DNA of 64,000 nucleotides from JAKFFN01 sp036675025 (GCA_036675025.1 JAKFFN010000101.1:25813-89812); one strand, 5' to 3'. Counted from the stretch's first letter, positions 1 through 8,390 are shown. Numbers and translations are program-made. Notes: generated by a model from the letters alone, not told the origin.

Positions 1-668
1 TAAGGCGCAGTCGCAGCTTCCGGGTTAGGCTGAAACGGACTGTGAGGCGCTGTCATGGCCACCCACAAAAATAGGGACTCAGTTGTGTCCGAAGAGTTGT
101 GTCTCTTAATGATGTCGACAGCGGAATCACCAAATGCTACCTGTGTGAAACCTTCGTGCGGTGTCTGCTCGCGACTTTTGCCATGGGCAAGTTTCAGGTC
201 TTTATAAGCCCCTGCCCCGGGCGGATACCAGGTTCCCATTTCTTCAAAGCCCACGTTCCAGGGATCAGCCGGAATGTGCCACTTACCTACCAGCGCCGTA
301 TGATAGCCGTTAGCCGCCATCACTTCCGGCAGGCAATTATACTGGTCAAACCCATGAGGCGAAACCGTATCCAGCCGGGCCGACTGGTTGGAATACCTGC
401 CGTTAGCGTGGCTGCCCAGGCCCGTAAGCAGCGCCGCGCGCGAAGGCACGCACTGCGGGTTATGGATTGTCGCCTCTCGAAAATACACACCCTCACTGGC
501 CAAACGGTCCATGTTCGGCGTATGCATGTTAGGGTTGTCCGCCGCCCCCAGCGCATCCCAGCGGTGGTCGTCAGAGATCATAAAAATAATATTCGGCTTA
601 TCCTGGGCGAGAACAGGAACTGCAGCCATTAGCGCGAGACATGTAAGCGTAAATCGGGGAAGCTTCAT
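1..668 (-). CDS. Formylglycine-dependent sulfatase (N-terminal part, runs off window)
   Basis: An exported sulfatase of the alkaline phosphatase superfamily that should hydrolyse sulfate esters, probably on polysaccharides. Translation from the ATG at 668 gives a signal peptide of about 21 residues ending near LAQ. It is followed by the metal-binding start PNIIFMISDDHRWD with Asp33 and Asp34. The sulfatase signature CVPSRAALLTG has Cys73 as the residue expected to be oxidised to formylglycine, and GKWHIP follows further on. About 222 residues are visible and the frame is open at base 1, so the C-terminal half lies outside the window. No clear ribosome site precedes the ATG, but the signal peptide fixes the start well. 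The substrate cannot be told from this part. Sulfatase families are expanded in Planctomycetota and relatives, which fits the rest of the window. Confidence 0.93.
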   Translation of the reverse strand, partial: MKLPRFTLTCLALMAAVPVLAQDKPNIIFMISDDHRWDALGAADNPNMHTPNMDRLASEGVYFREATIHNPQCVPSRAALLTGLGSHANGRYSNQSARLDTVSPHGFDQYNCLPEVMAANGYHTALVGKWHIPADPWNVGFEEMGTWYPPGAGAYKDLKLAHGKSREQTPHEGFTQVAFGDSAVDIIKRHNSSDTTESLFLWVAMTAPHSPFQPNPEAATAP

Positions 669-744
669 TGTCTGTATCATAATGATCATGGCACTAAACA
701 CGCGACAAGCCCACAGCAAGAACTAGTTGAGGTTGCTGTCGCTT

Positions 745-1359
745 TTATAGACCAAAGTTCGACGGTTCAAGATCGATGAGTTCAAGCCCGAGGTTCTTTT
801 CGGCAATGTAACCTTCAGTCCGCGTTACAAGGTTGATCTCTTCCAGCGCCAGCTTGAAGGTTTCCTCAAAAAGCTCCGCGAATTCCGTAGCCGACTTCGC
901 CGCCTGCGACGAGAAAAAAACCTCGCTCGTCTCGTAGTTCCACACCATTTCAAAGAAGTTCGTGATCGGCGTGATGGAATTCAGCAGCTTCATCTTCACC
1001 AGGTCACGCACTTCATTTATCTCTTCTTTTGAAAGCTTGCGGCCGCTGCGTTCGCTTTTTTTTGCCCGGATCGCCTCAGTGATCTGCGCCTTCAACATCG
1101 GCAGCGACACGTTTTTTTTATCTCGGCGGATGCCCAACAGGATGTACTTACCCAGCACCACCTTCTCCACCGGCAGCGAAGAATCAAGAGGATCAAACGG
1201 CTGAACCCACCCGATAGACAACTCCGGGTTTGTCTGCGGGTTAATCTCCCGAAAAGCAAAACGCGCCAGGTTCTGCGCCAGGGTTTGCTGAAAATCCCGC
1301 GGGATATCGTCAACCACGCGAAACTTGCGATAGGTAAAGGTGCCAGAAAACAGAGCCAT
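745..1359 (-). CDS. RdgC-like nucleoid/recombination-associated protein (short form)
   Basis: RdgC family proteins bind DNA and modulate RecA-driven recombination in Proteobacteria. The 204-residue product resembles that family. It has a GWVQPFDPL-like segment near residue 50, a LLGIRRDKKNVSLPMLKAQI stretch near residues 74-93, a basic GRKLSKEE helix, and a C-terminal part with VFFSSQAAKSA and FEETF. E. coli RdgC is about 300 residues, so this is a short version. I placed the start at the ATG at 1359 because the 23 residues possible upstream of it look unlike protein and the family homology begins at MALFSG. It lies downstream of the solute-binding protein gene but is separated from it by a terminator, so it is probably transcribed alone. 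A role in recombination is inferred from the family. Confidence 0.7.
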   Translation of the reverse strand: MALFSGTFTYRKFRVVDDIPRDFQQTLAQNLARFAFREINPQTNPELSIGWVQPFDPLDSSLPVEKVVLGKYILLGIRRDKKNVSLPMLKAQITEAIRAKKSERSGRKLSKEEINEVRDLVKMKLLNSITPITNFFEMVWNYETSEVFFSSQAAKSATEFAELFEETFKLALEEINLVTRTEGYIAEKNLGLELIDLEPSNFGL

Positions 1360-1428
1360 AATAGTTGGGGTTATGCGAAGCCCGAAGGAGCGGGTCAATG
1401 GGAAACAGCAGGCCCCGGAAGGCAGCAC

Positions 1429-1464
1429 AAAAAAAGAGGCCCGCCGCTAGGGGGCGAGCCTCTT
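1429..1464 (-). terminator. Rho-independent terminator of the substrate-binding protein gene
   Basis: Reading the minus strand, a seven-base stem AAGAGGC/GCCTCTT (arms 1458-1464 and 1434-1440) closes a GC-rich loop and is followed by a run of seven T (1429-1435 as A on the plus strand). It lies just 3' of the stop codon of the lipoprotein gene that ends at 1484. Confidence 0.85.
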
Positions 1465-1483
1465 CTAAGGTTATATGCCTGGT

Positions 1484-2851
1484 TTATGCTGCAGGAGTTG
1501 TTGGCGCATCTGCCGGCGTAGTAGCCGGGGTCGCCTGTGGAGTTACAGCAGGTGCAGCCTCCGCTGCCGAAGTCGTTTTAGCGTCTTCAACCCGCGCTTC
1601 CGCCGCAGCCTGCGGCTTTTCCGGAGCCGCAGCCTCTGACGCCTTTGCCTCAGCGCTGAGCCCTTCCGTCAACTGCTTATCAGCCGCCACAAACTTCCCG
1701 TTCTTTACCTGCGCCATCTGCACCGGGCGCTTTGTGTCACCCTCTTCATCGAAATAGGTTTTCCCGACGACTCCGTCATAAGCGGTCTCAGGCGAATTTA
1801 CGCTCTGCAGATACTTGAGAACCGCATCCCGCGTAAACCCGTTCTTTTTCAACCCCTCGCAAACCATGCTGAGCGCGTCATAGCTGAGCGCCGACCATGC
1901 ATCAGGCTCGCGATTATTGCGTTCTTTAAACGCCGCGGCAAATTTCGCGGCCTTTTCCCCGCCCAGTTCCAGCAGGAATGGACACGAGATGATCGCCCCC
2001 TCAGCGGCATCACCCGCCAGGTTGATAAACTGCGTCGAAAATACGCCGTCCCCGCCGATCAGCTGCGTCTGAATCCCCATGTCGCGGGCCTGCCGCGCAA
2101 TGTTGGCTGCCTGCGTGTAAAGCCCTGCGACCAGGATAATATCCGGCTGCGGCTGCGTTCCCTGGATGGTCGTCAGCTGCGACCGGAAATCTGGCGCGTC
2201 TCTGTTGTACGCCAGCTCAGTTACAACATTGAGTCCCAGCTCCGATGCCCGCTCCTTAAAACTCTCCTTCAGGCCAGTACCATAGTCATCATTATCAAAG
2301 AGTATGGCTGCGTTCTTCTTCCCTAGTACCTGCGAGGAGTACGTCGCCAGTGATTGTCCCTGGAAGTCATCCGTAAAAATATTGCGGAACGCGTAGTCAG
2401 TATCCTTCGTCACCTCAACGTTAGTACTTGCCGGGCTGAACATCACCAGTCCCGCCTGGGTGTAAATCCCCTTACCAGCCAGCGAACAGGAGCTGTTAAA
2501 GTGGCCGATCACCGCCAGCACGCTGTCGTCGCTGGCCAAAGTTGTTGCCACAGTCTGTGCTTGCTCAGCTTTTCCGGCATCATCTTCGTAGATCAGTTTA
2601 AGCTTGCGCCCATTGATTCCGCCCGCTGAATTCAATTCTTCTTCAAAAAGCTCAGCTCCCAGTCTCATTTGGGCCCCAAACTCGCTGCTGTCACCGGTAA
2701 ATGGCGCTGCAACCGCTACCACGAATTCCTCACCGTCAGAACTCGCTCCACTGTCAGCTGAACCGCCATCTTTACCGCCACCGCAGCCTGTAAGCAAAGC
2801 AACGGTTGAAAAACTTACAATTAACACATTAATGAATGGAAAAAAGCGCAT
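1484..2851 (-). CDS. ABC transporter substrate-binding lipoprotein, branched-chain amino acid (LivK) type
   Basis: A periplasmic type I solute-binding protein (Peripla_BP_6 family) that would deliver an amino acid or related small solute to an ABC importer. The N-terminus is a lipoprotein signal with lipobox LLTGC (Cys23), so it is membrane-anchored. The body shows the expected pattern: FTGDSSEFG near the mature start, a GGINGR segment, YEDDAGK, IGHFNSSCSLA and PASTNVEVTKD ligand-pocket segments, and FRNIFTDDFQG. Residues from about 390 to 455 are a tail rich in Ala, Pro, Thr and Glu, unusual for this family and probably disordered. No permease or ATPase genes sit beside it, so its transporter is encoded elsewhere or it acts as a sensor-linked binding protein. 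A terminator follows it. Confidence 0.92.
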   Translation of the reverse strand: MRFFPFINVLIVSFSTVALLTGCGGGKDGGSADSGASSDGEEFVVAVAAPFTGDSSEFGAQMRLGAELFEEELNSAGGINGRKLKLIYEDDAGKAEQAQTVATTLASDDSVLAVIGHFNSSCSLAGKGIYTQAGLVMFSPASTNVEVTKDTDYAFRNIFTDDFQGQSLATYSSQVLGKKNAAILFDNDDYGTGLKESFKERASELGLNVVTELAYNRDAPDFRSQLTTIQGTQPQPDIILVAGLYTQAANIARQARDMGIQTQLIGGDGVFSTQFINLAGDAAEGAIISCPFLLELGGEKAAKFAAAFKERNNREPDAWSALSYDALSMVCEGLKKNGFTRDAVLKYLQSVNSPETAYDGVVGKTYFDEEGDTKRPVQMAQVKNGKFVAADKQLTEGLSAEAKASEAAAPEKPQAAAEARVEDAKTTSAAEAAPAVTPQATPATTPADAPTTPAA

Positions 2852-3029
2852 ATATGTTCGACTCTCTTGATTCGTGTTTAATTTGTTAGTTCATGACAAA
2901 TGGAGTACGACAAGGATTTTCCACCTCATCTAGCTTATCAACAGCGCCTTAGTGCCGGTTTTGCATATACTAAAATTGTGAACAAACACTTATTGTTCCA
3001 CCGCGTGCGGAAAGGTAGATAGAAGAAGT
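2852..3029. promoter_or_regulatory. Divergent intergenic region between lipoprotein and AAA+ regulator genes
   Basis: This 178-base, AT-richer gap must hold the promoters of both divergent genes. A TATACTAAAAT-like stretch near 2966-2976 could serve as a -10 region for the plus-strand gene, but I see no convincing -35 box at the right spacing and no clear GG-N10-GC sigma-54 site. Assignment is tentative. Confidence 0.3.
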
Positions 3030-4946
3030 ATGTCGCAACTGCTCGTTATCAAAGGCCCGAATCTTGGCGTCTCATATGTGCTGGGAGAGCGCACACGAAT
3101 TGGCAGGCTGGGGGAAAACGAAATTCAGGTTCCGGATCCGAACGTATCCAGGACCCATGCGGAAGTTGTTCAAGATGGCGAAGAGTTCGTCATATATGAT
3201 CGCGGATCAAAAAACGGCGTTCTAATTAATGGTAACGAAGTTGCCGAAAAGCGCCTGGTGAAAAACGATGAGGTCACCATCGGTGGCTCCACCTTTATCT
3301 TCAATGGCGACTTTGCCATCCACAATTCCCGCTTTACCGACAATTCAGTCTACATCTACAAAGGCACGCCAAAGAAATCCCTGTTTGATGATGCCATAAC
3401 CATCGATGCTCTCAAAGAGTCTCCTTCTGATTCAGGTTTTGCCCTCGTAAATCTGGCCAGGGCCTTTGCTGAGGAGCCGGCAACGCTGCCCAGCCTGGCC
3501 GAGCGTATTTGCGATGTAACTCAAAAGCATTTTGCAGCCGACCACGTTGTGCTTTTTCTGCAGGATCACCCCACAAGCGAAATGCGGCCGTTCGTCGCAG
3601 TACCCCAGAATGAATCCGTCTACCTTGGAAACGGGCTGATTACCAGCGCCCTTGATAGCAGAAAAGCTATCAGCGTTGTTGATACCGTGCCCTCACCCCC
3701 GGGACTTGATATGGAGCCTGCGGCTGGCAGCGATATGGCCGGAGCCTCACATCGCCCAAAGAAATCGACCACAGGCGCTTCAGAGCAGGCAATTATGTGC
3801 GCTCCCCTGCTTACCGGCGCCGACGCCAGCGGCATGCTTGTGGTTTCCAGGCACGGCAGCGAAGCCTATTCAAAAGAAGACCTGGCCCTGCTTCAGGCCA
3901 TTGCCTCTATCGCCCGCCTCAGTCTTCATTCCGTCCGCGAAATCGAGCGAGCCACACGCGCTGCGGCACAAGCTCAGGCCCCGATGGATGCCGAGCAGCG
4001 CACGGCCAGCACCCGCAGCCTTCGCATTCAGGAAATCTATAATTCCGCCAAGCGCAGCGCCGACGGCGAAGGCACCGTACTCATTACTGGTGAACGTGGA
4101 ACTGGCAAAGAAACCCTGGCCCGTTACATCCATGAATCCGGATCTCGCGCCAGCGGCCCCTTTGTCTGCTTTAACTGTTCCGGTATTCCCCCAGAGCAGT
4201 TTGAACGCGAATTTTTTGGTTATGAAAAACAGGCATTCGAAGGTGCTGTCTCAACGACTGCCGGGAAAGTTGAAGAAGCCCAGGGCGGCACATTATTCCT
4301 CGATGATATTGGTGAACTGGATCTTTCCCTGCAGCCGCTGCTACTGCGCTTCCTGCAAGATCGCGCCTTCTATCGCCAGGGCGCCAACCGCCCTATCGAG
4401 GCAGACATCCGCGTGATTGCCGCAACCAACGCAGACCTTGCTGCCGCTGTTCGCGCAGGAAAGTTCCGCGAAGATCTCTGGTACAGACTCAATGTGGTCC
4501 CCTTCCACATGCCGCCCCTGCGTGAACGCCGCGAAGACATCGGTCCTCTCCTCGACTTCTTCATCAGCCGCCATGCTACGGCCCTGAATCGTAAAGTGCT
4601 GGGTGCCAATGACAGCACTGTATCGCTGCTGCAGAAGTATGACTGGCCCGGCAATATCCGCGAACTCAGCAACGCCGTGGAACGGGCCGTACTACTGGCT
4701 GAGGGCAAAGTTCTCGCGACTTCTGATTTCTCTCACATAGAAGAAGCCCGCAGGCGCCTGAATTCCCAGGCTGACCTCGAACGCAAGCGCGACACCAAAC
4801 CTCTCGCCGAAGTGGAGCGTCAGCACATCATCATCGCCCTGAAGAAGCACAACTTCAACCAGGCCCGCGCCGCAGAGGCACTCGGCCTCCACCGCAATAC
4901 CCTTCGCAACAAGATTATCGAGTACGGTATCGAAATCTCCAAGTAA
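3030..4946 (+). CDS. FHA-GAF-AAA+ sigma-54-type regulator with Fis HTH, degenerate GAFTGA loop
   Basis: A 638-residue transcriptional regulator with a phosphothreonine-reading input. Residues 1-95 form an FHA domain with its key residues: GR at 25-26, SRTH at 40-43 and KNG at 61-63. A GAF-like domain spans about 135-305, the AAA+ domain about 328-565, and a Fis-type helix-turn-helix is at about 595-636 (NQARAAEALGLHRNTLRNKI). Walker A is GERGTGKE at 354-361. Two sites are off-consensus. The sigma-54 contact loop reads QAFEGA at 401-406 instead of GAFTGA, and Walker B reads GTLFLDD at 420-426 instead of the usual LDE. The WYRLNVVP and LRERREDI segments are normal. It may therefore bind DNA and respond to a Ser/Thr kinase without activating sigma-54 in the usual way (inference). 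It stands alone, divergent from the lipoprotein gene. Confidence 0.92.
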   Translation: MSQLLVIKGPNLGVSYVLGERTRIGRLGENEIQVPDPNVSRTHAEVVQDGEEFVIYDRGSKNGVLINGNEVAEKRLVKNDEVTIGGSTFIFNGDFAIHNSRFTDNSVYIYKGTPKKSLFDDAITIDALKESPSDSGFALVNLARAFAEEPATLPSLAERICDVTQKHFAADHVVLFLQDHPTSEMRPFVAVPQNESVYLGNGLITSALDSRKAISVVDTVPSPPGLDMEPAAGSDMAGASHRPKKSTTGASEQAIMCAPLLTGADASGMLVVSRHGSEAYSKEDLALLQAIASIARLSLHSVREIERATRAAAQAQAPMDAEQRTASTRSLRIQEIYNSAKRSADGEGTVLITGERGTGKETLARYIHESGSRASGPFVCFNCSGIPPEQFEREFFGYEKQAFEGAVSTTAGKVEEAQGGTLFLDDIGELDLSLQPLLLRFLQDRAFYRQGANRPIEADIRVIAATNADLAAAVRAGKFREDLWYRLNVVPFHMPPLRERREDIGPLLDFFISRHATALNRKVLGANDSTVSLLQKYDWPGNIRELSNAVERAVLLAEGKVLATSDFSHIEEARRRLNSQADLERKRDTKPLAEVERQHIIIALKKHNFNQARAAEALGLHRNTLRNKIIEYGIEISK

Positions 4947-4990
4947 CAACCGTACCGCTTCTGCAGAAATCGTGCGATCTTGATACTCAA

Positions 4991-5027
4991 GCCATGCACG
5001 TGCATGAACTCCGTGCACGTGCATGGC
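4991..5027. repeat. Perfect 14-bp inverted repeat with CACGTG cores
   Basis: GCCATGCACGTGCA (4991-5004) is the exact reverse complement of 5014-5027, with a nine-base spacer. Each arm contains the self-complementary TGCACGTGCA. It lies 45 bases past the stop of the AAA+ regulator. No T-run follows, so it is not a standard terminator. It could be an RNA hairpin or an operator for the regulator or lysA. Confidence 0.7.
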
Positions 5028-5093
5028 CCTTCCATTCCTACCGCCTGGCCTAAATCTCAACATCCATACGCCAGCCATCCCGCTCTGCTTATC

Positions 5094-5190
5094 TTCTCAC
5101 GCGGCGCAGCCGCCCTTCTCACCTTCTCACCCTCTCACCTTCTCACGGCGCGAAGCGCCCCTTCTCACCTTCCACGCGGCGCAGCCGCCG
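5094..5190. repeat. CTTCTCAC repeats interspersed with GNA-triloop hairpins
   Basis: The octamer CTTCTCAC or a close variant recurs about six times between 5093 and 5168. Embedded are three perfect short hairpins with a three-base loop: GCGGCGCAGCCGC at 5101-5113, GGCGCGAAGCGCC at 5147-5159 and GCGGCGCAGCCGC again at 5176-5188. Nothing here looks coding. The same stem-GAA-stem design recurs near 19.6 kb and 21.6-22.0 kb. Confidence 0.75.
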
Positions 5191-5266
5191 AAGCTGCATT
5201 TATCCACAAATCTCCCGCGCGTGCCGCGGTAGCACTTTCTGCTAATCGGCCAAGGAGACCAGAACA

Positions 5267-6544
5267 TTGAGCTTACCATCCCGCGAACGCCTCGAAGAAA
5301 TTGCCGCGAAAGTCGGCACACCATTCTGGCTCTACGACGCCGGTGCTCTGCGCCGCCGCATTGACAACGTTCTGGCCGTTTGCAAACCTGGTGACGTTCA
5401 ACCGCGATACGCCATGAAAGCAAACAGCGCCACCATCGTGCTGAAGGAAATGCAGAAGCGCGGCATCTGGATAGATGCAGTAAGCGGTAACGAATGCCTC
5501 CGTGCCCTCCGCGCCGGTTTTAAATCCGGATCAAATCCGCCCGAAGTCATGCTCACTGCCGATGTCTTCCGCGACAATGCCCTGGAAGTAGTCCATGAAC
5601 ACCAGTTCCAGGTCAATATCGGTTCCCCCGGCATGATCCGTGAGCTGGCCGAGGCTGAGTATCGCGGCGACATTGCCATCCGCCTCAACCCCGGGTTTGG
5701 TCACGGTCATGTAAATGCCTGCGACACCGGCGGCCCCAGTTCAAAGCACGGCATCTGGTGGTCTCATGCCGCTGAATCAGTAAATCTCGCCCGCAAGTAT
5801 AACCTTAAAATCAATGTTCTACACGCTCACATCGGTTCCGGCCCCAGGATGGAAGAACTCGTCTCAAACCTCAGCCGCCTGGCCGACGAATTCGCCAGGG
5901 TTGCCCCGGATTTCCCGGACCTTAAAGCCATCAGCCTTGGCGGCGGCATCCCCCATAACTACCGGGAGGACCAACCGGAGCCCGATCTTACCAGGCTTGG
6001 CGAAGTTTTCGCCCACGCCCGCACCGTTCTTAACCGCGCGGCAGGTCGCAACATCCGCATTGAGATTGAACCGGGCCGCTATTACGTTGCCCCCATGGCC
6101 ACCCTCGTCAGCCGCGTTGCCGATGTTAAAAAGACCGAGTCCAACGAGAAAGGTAAAGGTCACGAATTCGTCATGGTCGATGCCGGCTTCGTAGATCTTG
6201 TGCGCCCTGCCATGTACGGCAGCTATCACAAAATTACTGTCCCCGGGAAGGAGAACCTTCCCGCCGAACCTTTCGTGGTGGCCGGGCCGCTCTGCGAATC
6301 TGGTGACGTCTTTACCCGCGATGCCGATGAACTCCTCGCACCGCGGGCTCTCCCCCGCCCCGTCCCGGGCGATCTGCTCTGTCTTCACGACGGCGGCGCT
6401 TATGGCTATACCATGGCCAGCAACTACAACAGCATCGGTCGCGCACCACAGGTCTGGCTCGAAGAAGACGGCACCGCCACCCAGGTCAGCCGCCGCGAAA
6501 CCGTCGAAGACGTCCTCAAAGCAGAAACCAACCGACCGCTGTAA
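5267..6544 (+). CDS. lysA: Diaminopimelate decarboxylase
   Basis: A PLP-dependent fold-III decarboxylase that converts meso-diaminopimelate to L-lysine, the last step of lysine synthesis. It is 425 residues, the normal length. PLP-lysine motif YAMKANS has Lys51. HGIWW, HAHIGSG (phosphate binding, around residue 187), the glycine-rich SLGGGIP, EIEPGRYYVAP, and GPLCESGD with the catalytic Cys contributed across the dimer are all present. The HGIW and AMYGSYH segments resemble the E. coli-type enzyme. The start is TTG at 5267: AAGGAG at 5252-5257 sits nine bases upstream and the family N-terminus begins here. The gene stands alone, after a hairpin-rich spacer and before a nine-base tandem repeat. 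Confidence 0.96.
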   Translation: MSLPSRERLEEIAAKVGTPFWLYDAGALRRRIDNVLAVCKPGDVQPRYAMKANSATIVLKEMQKRGIWIDAVSGNECLRALRAGFKSGSNPPEVMLTADVFRDNALEVVHEHQFQVNIGSPGMIRELAEAEYRGDIAIRLNPGFGHGHVNACDTGGPSSKHGIWWSHAAESVNLARKYNLKINVLHAHIGSGPRMEELVSNLSRLADEFARVAPDFPDLKAISLGGGIPHNYREDQPEPDLTRLGEVFAHARTVLNRAAGRNIRIEIEPGRYYVAPMATLVSRVADVKKTESNEKGKGHEFVMVDAGFVDLVRPAMYGSYHKITVPGKENLPAEPFVVAGPLCESGDVFTRDADELLAPRALPRPVPGDLLCLHDGGAYGYTMASNYNSIGRAPQVWLEEDGTATQVSRRETVEDVLKAETNRPL

Positions 6545-6569
6545 AGATGGATTTCAGCACGGTCCTACT

Positions 6570-6642
6570 GCTCCTATAAATCTTATTGGTCTTATAGGTC
6601 CTATTGGTCCTATTGGGCCTATTGGGCCTATTGGGCCTATTT
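6570..6642. repeat. Nine-base tandem repeat (CCTATTGGG type)
   Basis: Roughly seven imperfect to perfect copies of a nine-base unit, grading from CTTATTGGT and CTTATAGGT through CCTATTGGT to three exact CCTATTGGG copies, begin about 25 bases after the lysA stop. Read in frame it would encode Ile-Gly-Pro repeats, but there is no start or ribosome site, so I treat it as noncoding. Confidence 0.85.
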
Positions 6643-6805
6643 GCCCGCCTCAGATTTTCCTCCGCCGCACGCCGAGATGTCTTGACTACTCCCGCTTTTA
6701 ATTTACAGTTAAATTTAAGTAGGCAATTCATCTATTATCCACGTAGTCCTTTGAGATAAATTGGCATTTCTCAGTGGCTACGATCTCAACCTTGAGGAGG
6801 AGATC

Positions 6806-7468
6806 ATGTACTTGTATCGAGGCAAGACCTCTTGCAGCGGAAGCGCCTTTACACTCATTGAGCTGCTTATCGTGGTGGCAATCATAGCCATCCTGGCCGC
6901 AATCGCGGTCCCAAACTTCCTGGAAGCACAGACCCGCGCAAAAGTAAGCCGGGCGCGGGCCGATATGCGAACGGAAGCAACGGCACTGGAAACCTACAGA
7001 ATAGATTACAACCGGTTCCCGCGTCCGGTGGAGGCCTTTGTCGACACACCGAATTGGTACCATTTCGCGGCTCCGGAATGGCATGAACACATGCCATCCA
7101 TAATGACCACACCGGTAGCCTATTTAAGCTCCCTGCCCCTCGATCCGTTTAAACCCAAAGTTGCATCCCATCGCGAATGGTTAAAACCCTTTGAAGGACG
7201 ACACTATTATTCGAGCACCGAATACTTGCTGAAACGATTGCCAACGTACTGGCTCTACCTCCTTCAACGACAGCTTGCCGGCGAATATGTATTTTTTTCC
7301 TATGGCCCTGATCAAAGCTATTACAATGAACCTCCGGGAGGTACTCCCAAAACAGAAGGACAATATATTGATTATGATGCCACCAACGGCACAGTCAGTC
7401 GTGGCAATATTATCCGAAGCCACAAAAACGGTGACGTTTTTGGAGTAGAAGCGCGCCTTAAATATTAG
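6806..7468 (+). CDS. Type IV pilin/type II secretion pseudopilin-like protein, copy 1
   Basis: A 220-residue prepilin-like protein. A short leader ends at the prepilin peptidase site before FTLIELLIVVAIIAILAA, the classic N-methylated hydrophobic helix with Glu at +5. VPNFLEAQTRAKVSRA follows, then the DMRTEATALETYRIDYN segment typical of pilin-like proteins in Planctomycetota-like lineages. The start is the ATG at 6806 because GGAGG at 6796-6800 is well spaced; an alternative start 15 codons upstream has no such site. The C-terminal domain contains FFSYGPDQSYYN and DYDATNGTVSRGNIIRS, shared with the next gene. It may be a major or minor pseudopilin in a pilus or secretion fibre; the assembly genes near 36.5-39 kb could serve it. 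Its partner gene is a clear tandem duplicate. Confidence 0.93.
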   Translation: MYLYRGKTSCSGSAFTLIELLIVVAIIAILAAIAVPNFLEAQTRAKVSRARADMRTEATALETYRIDYNRFPRPVEAFVDTPNWYHFAAPEWHEHMPSIMTTPVAYLSSLPLDPFKPKVASHREWLKPFEGRHYYSSTEYLLKRLPTYWLYLLQRQLAGEYVFFSYGPDQSYYNEPPGGTPKTEGQYIDYDATNGTVSRGNIIRSHKNGDVFGVEARLKY

Positions 7469-7705
7469 GGTGATTGCTCCCCATGATAGAGTTCCATTGT
7501 TTATACTACGAGAATTGAACCTGAGCCGTTTTTGCCGTCCCGGGACTTTTTGTTTTAGGTCAGACCTATACACTTGACTGTCATAGTTCTTATCTCGCTA
7601 GCTCAACTTGTTAACTTATCTCAAGTCGCCAACTTCCCCAAATCTCATTCTCCGATATCATTCAGTATCACTGACTTCCCAACTTCCCACGAAGGATGAT
7701 TTGTA
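7469..7705. other. Spacer between the two prepilin genes
   Basis: A 237-base AT-rich gap with no coding potential seen. GTCCCGGGAC followed by five T at about 7538-7552 could be a weak terminator for the first pilin gene, and AGGTCAGACCT at about 7557-7567 is a short palindrome. The second pilin gene probably has its own promoter here. Confidence 0.35.
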
Positions 7706-8341
7706 ATGAATTCTCGCGCATTCACGCTCATTGAGCTACTTATTGTCGTGGCCATTATCGCCATATTGGCAGCCATCGCAGTCCCCAATTTTCTCGAAGC
7801 ACAAACTCGCGCCAAGGTCAGCCGAGCCCGCAGTGACATGCGCACTGAGGTGACGGCATTGGAATCTTACCATATTGATCATAATACCTACCCGCGCCAG
7901 ATAGAAGCTTTCGTTTCCACGCCAAGCTGGGACTACGCTCAGCCGCCCCTGTGGCATGAGCACATTCCTTCCAGCCTTACGACACCTATCGCTTACCTCA
8001 GCACTATCCCGACTGACCCGTTTAAACCCCTGGTGGCCGATTGGCGTCTTTGGCTGAAACCGTTCGAAGGACGACATTTCCTCTGGGTTTCAGACGTGGC
8101 ACTGAAACGCACACCTTCGAGTGCTTTCTATAAACAATCAAAAGAGATTGGTGGCGCCTATGCGATGTTCTCGTATGGTCCGGATCGCAAGTATTACAAC
8201 GAACCACCCGGCAAAGCAGCAAAGACGGCTGGCCAGTGGATTGACTATGATTCCACCAATGGCACCGTAAGCCTGGGTAACATCATCCGCAGTCAGAAAA
8301 ATGGTGAAGTGTTCGGCGTAGTGCCGTCGTTCCTGTACTAA
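7706..8341 (+). CDS. Type IV pilin/type II secretion pseudopilin-like protein, copy 2
   Basis: A 211-residue paralogue of the preceding gene. The leader is only about six residues (MNSRA), then FTLIELLIVVAIIAILAA, VPNFLEAQTRAKVSRARSD and MRTEVTALESYHIDHNTYP. The C-terminal half parallels copy 1: LWHEHIPSSLTTPIAYLS, DPFKP, WLKPFEGRHFLW, FSYGPDRKYYN and DYDSTNGTVSLGNIIRSQKNGEVFGV. A GAAGGA site lies about seven bases before the ATG. Identity with copy 1 is high in the helix and in the end segment but lower in the middle, consistent with an old tandem duplication in which the exposed face diverged. A strong bidirectional terminator follows and separates it from rpoC. Confidence 0.93.
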   Translation: MNSRAFTLIELLIVVAIIAILAAIAVPNFLEAQTRAKVSRARSDMRTEVTALESYHIDHNTYPRQIEAFVSTPSWDYAQPPLWHEHIPSSLTTPIAYLSTIPTDPFKPLVADWRLWLKPFEGRHFLWVSDVALKRTPSSAFYKQSKEIGGAYAMFSYGPDRKYYNEPPGKAAKTAGQWIDYDSTNGTVSLGNIIRSQKNGEVFGVVPSFLY

Positions 8342-8390
8342 CTTAGACTCCCTGCAATATCTCAGTTGGTTAGTTGATAGCATTGAGCAC

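Noticed and set aside
3652..4416. 254-codon frame inside the AAA+ regulator gene
   Set aside because: Out-of-frame shadow; Pro/Ala/Arg-rich with no domain.
6570..6642. Collagen-like Ile-Gly-Pro protein
   Set aside because: No start codon with a ribosome site; it is a simple nine-base tandem repeat that happens to stay in frame.
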